DNA from: Bacteroidales bacterium
GTDB lineage: Bacteria > Bacteroidota > Bacteroidia > Bacteroidales > Lentimicrobiaceae
Length of the DNA stretch: 64,000 nt
Assembly: GCA_016705005.1 (NCBI GenBank)
Contig: JADIZB010000019.1
Span: forward strand, 62,001-126,000
Direction: 5' to 3'
The position numbers were made by a program, and so were the translations under genes. The notes under the pieces are model-generated. The model did not search any database, had not been told where the DNA came from, and worked only from the letters and a program-made list of their open reading frames with translations. Below, in pieces: positions 63,339 to 64,000 of the stretch (positions within the stretch are counted from its first letter, which is position 1; the number at the start of each line of letters is the position of its first letter).

Positions 63339-64000
63339 ATGAAAACAGGATCGATTATTCTACTTGCTGCAATCCTTATTATGAATCATCCATTTGCTGA
63401 AGCACAAAAACTGGAAATCAAGAAAGTCAGCGGTGAATTCCAGGTGAAGATTGAAAACAACGAAACACAGAACCAGGCAAAAGAACGGGCCGAAGAACTG
63501 GCCAAACTGAATGCCATTGAAAAGGAATTCGGCACCTATGTGGAGATGCAAACCGGTATGACTGTTGAAGAAGGGAAAGTCAACTACAGCATCATGGCCG
63601 GTACCCGGATGAAGGCCGACTGGATTGAAACAACAAAAAAAGAGTTTTCCTTTACGGAAGAAAAAACAGGGAAATCAAGTGAGAAGATCATCTATGTAAA
63701 ATGCACAATTGAAGGAACTGCCCGTGAGATCAGATCAAAGGCCAAAATTGAAACCCTTTCTCTGAGATGTCCGCAAAAAGGTTGTTTTGCCGAAGCCTTC
63801 AAAAACAATCAGCAGCTATATCTGTATTTCAAAGCGCCGGTTGATGGTTATCTTTCCATCTATATAGATGACGGGGTGGTTACCCAGCGCCTGTTGCCTT
63901 ACGAAAAAATGATCAATGAAAGCTTCATCCGCATTAAAGGAGACAAAGAATATGTATTCTTCGAAAATAAAAAGAACCTTAACTCAACAGAAATCCTGGA
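63339..64000 (+). CDS. LPP20/DUF4384-like exported protein, truncated by window end
   Basis: The frame opens at the ATG at 63339 and runs to the end of the window without a stop, so the C-terminus is missing. It has a signal peptide (about 1-22, FAEAQ). A helical part follows with QAKERAEELAKLNAIEKEFG, as in LPP20-type proteins. Then comes a beta domain with YLYFKAPVDGYLSIYIDDG, typical of DUF4384. Such proteins often accompany secreted caspase-type genes in Bacteroidota. The 121 bases before it contain no clear promoter. Confidence 0.7.
   Translation, partial: MKTGSIILLAAILIMNHPFAEAQKLEIKKVSGEFQVKIENNETQNQAKERAEELAKLNAIEKEFGTYVEMQTGMTVEEGKVNYSIMAGTRMKADWIETTKKEFSFTEEKTGKSSEKIIYVKCTIEGTAREIRSKAKIETLSLRCPQKGCFAEAFKNNQQLYLYFKAPVDGYLSIYIDDGVVTQRLLPYEKMINESFIRIKGDKEYVFFENKKNLNSTEIL

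Overview
The window is chromosomal DNA of a Bacteroidota bacterium, most like a free-living or anaerobic Bacteroidales-type lineage. The evidence is the TAnnTTTG -7 promoter boxes in front of many genes, the C-terminal sorting domains of the type IX secretion system (T9SS) on three secreted proteins, an IPExxxVDY-family protein beside rnc, the ExbB/ExbD/ExbD set, and the SDR-type threonine dehydrogenase paired with kbl. Two enzymes are cobalamin dependent (class II ribonucleotide reductase and an IcmF-type fused acyl-CoA mutase). I see no rRNA, CRISPR array, intact insertion sequence or prophage.

Layout. 1-12 kb: isoprenoid chain synthase, radical SAM protein, a small tandem-repeat protein, frameshifted nrdJ, a very large envelope protein (peptidase-MA-like/propeller/barrel), MBL hydrolase, glycosyltransferase 9, TatD nuclease. 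12-22 kb: asparaginase, tRNA-Ser(GGA), ExbB/ExbD energisation operon, beta-CASP nuclease, SpmA/SpmB-type membrane protein, RecQ, a T9SS cargo protein. 22-29.5 kb: divergent kbl/threonine dehydrogenase, mnmA, acpP-fabF(frameshifted)-rnc, IPExxxVDY protein. 29.5-36 kb: a small ECF sigma operon with His/Cys-rich membrane peptides, a membrane protein/XRE pair, icmF, and a decayed DUF4143 gene. 36-41 kb: secreted proteins including an M14 carboxypeptidase. 41-50.5 kb: a sulfur-respiration island (Crp/Fnr regulator, 10-11-haem cytochrome c, tandem rhodanese lipoprotein, single rhodanese, two YeeE/YedE halves, NrfD/PsrC, FeS subunit, molybdopterin catalytic subunit). 51-64 kb: secreted and envelope proteins around a second sigma factor: a PKD-like T9SS adhesin, a secreted caspase-fold protease, a DUF2135 lipoprotein, sigma factor, frameshifted anti-sigma-like protein, a secreted transglutaminase-like protein and a truncated LPP20/DUF4384-like protein.

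The most interesting signals are regulatory. (1) A 28-bp element, GTCACATT-N12-GGTAC(T/A)AT, occurs three times at identical spacing: before the caspase operon, before the DUF2135 lipoprotein gene and at the very start of the second sigma gene. It looks like the promoter of an autoregulated alternative-sigma regulon for envelope proteins. (2) A different element, AAAGTATTTT-N8-GTTCGTCT, occurs before the first sigma gene and before the downstream His/Cys-rich peptide genes, again at identical spacing. (3) An 18-bp palindrome TTGTTAA-N4-TTAACAA sits just downstream of both promoters of the kbl/threonine dehydrogenase pair and upstream of the multihaem cytochrome gene beside a Crp/Fnr gene, suggesting one regulator for amino-acid catabolism and sulfur respiration. 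Three single-base frameshifts in otherwise conserved genes (nrdJ, fabF, the anti-sigma-like gene) point to sequence errors rather than to loss of essential functions.
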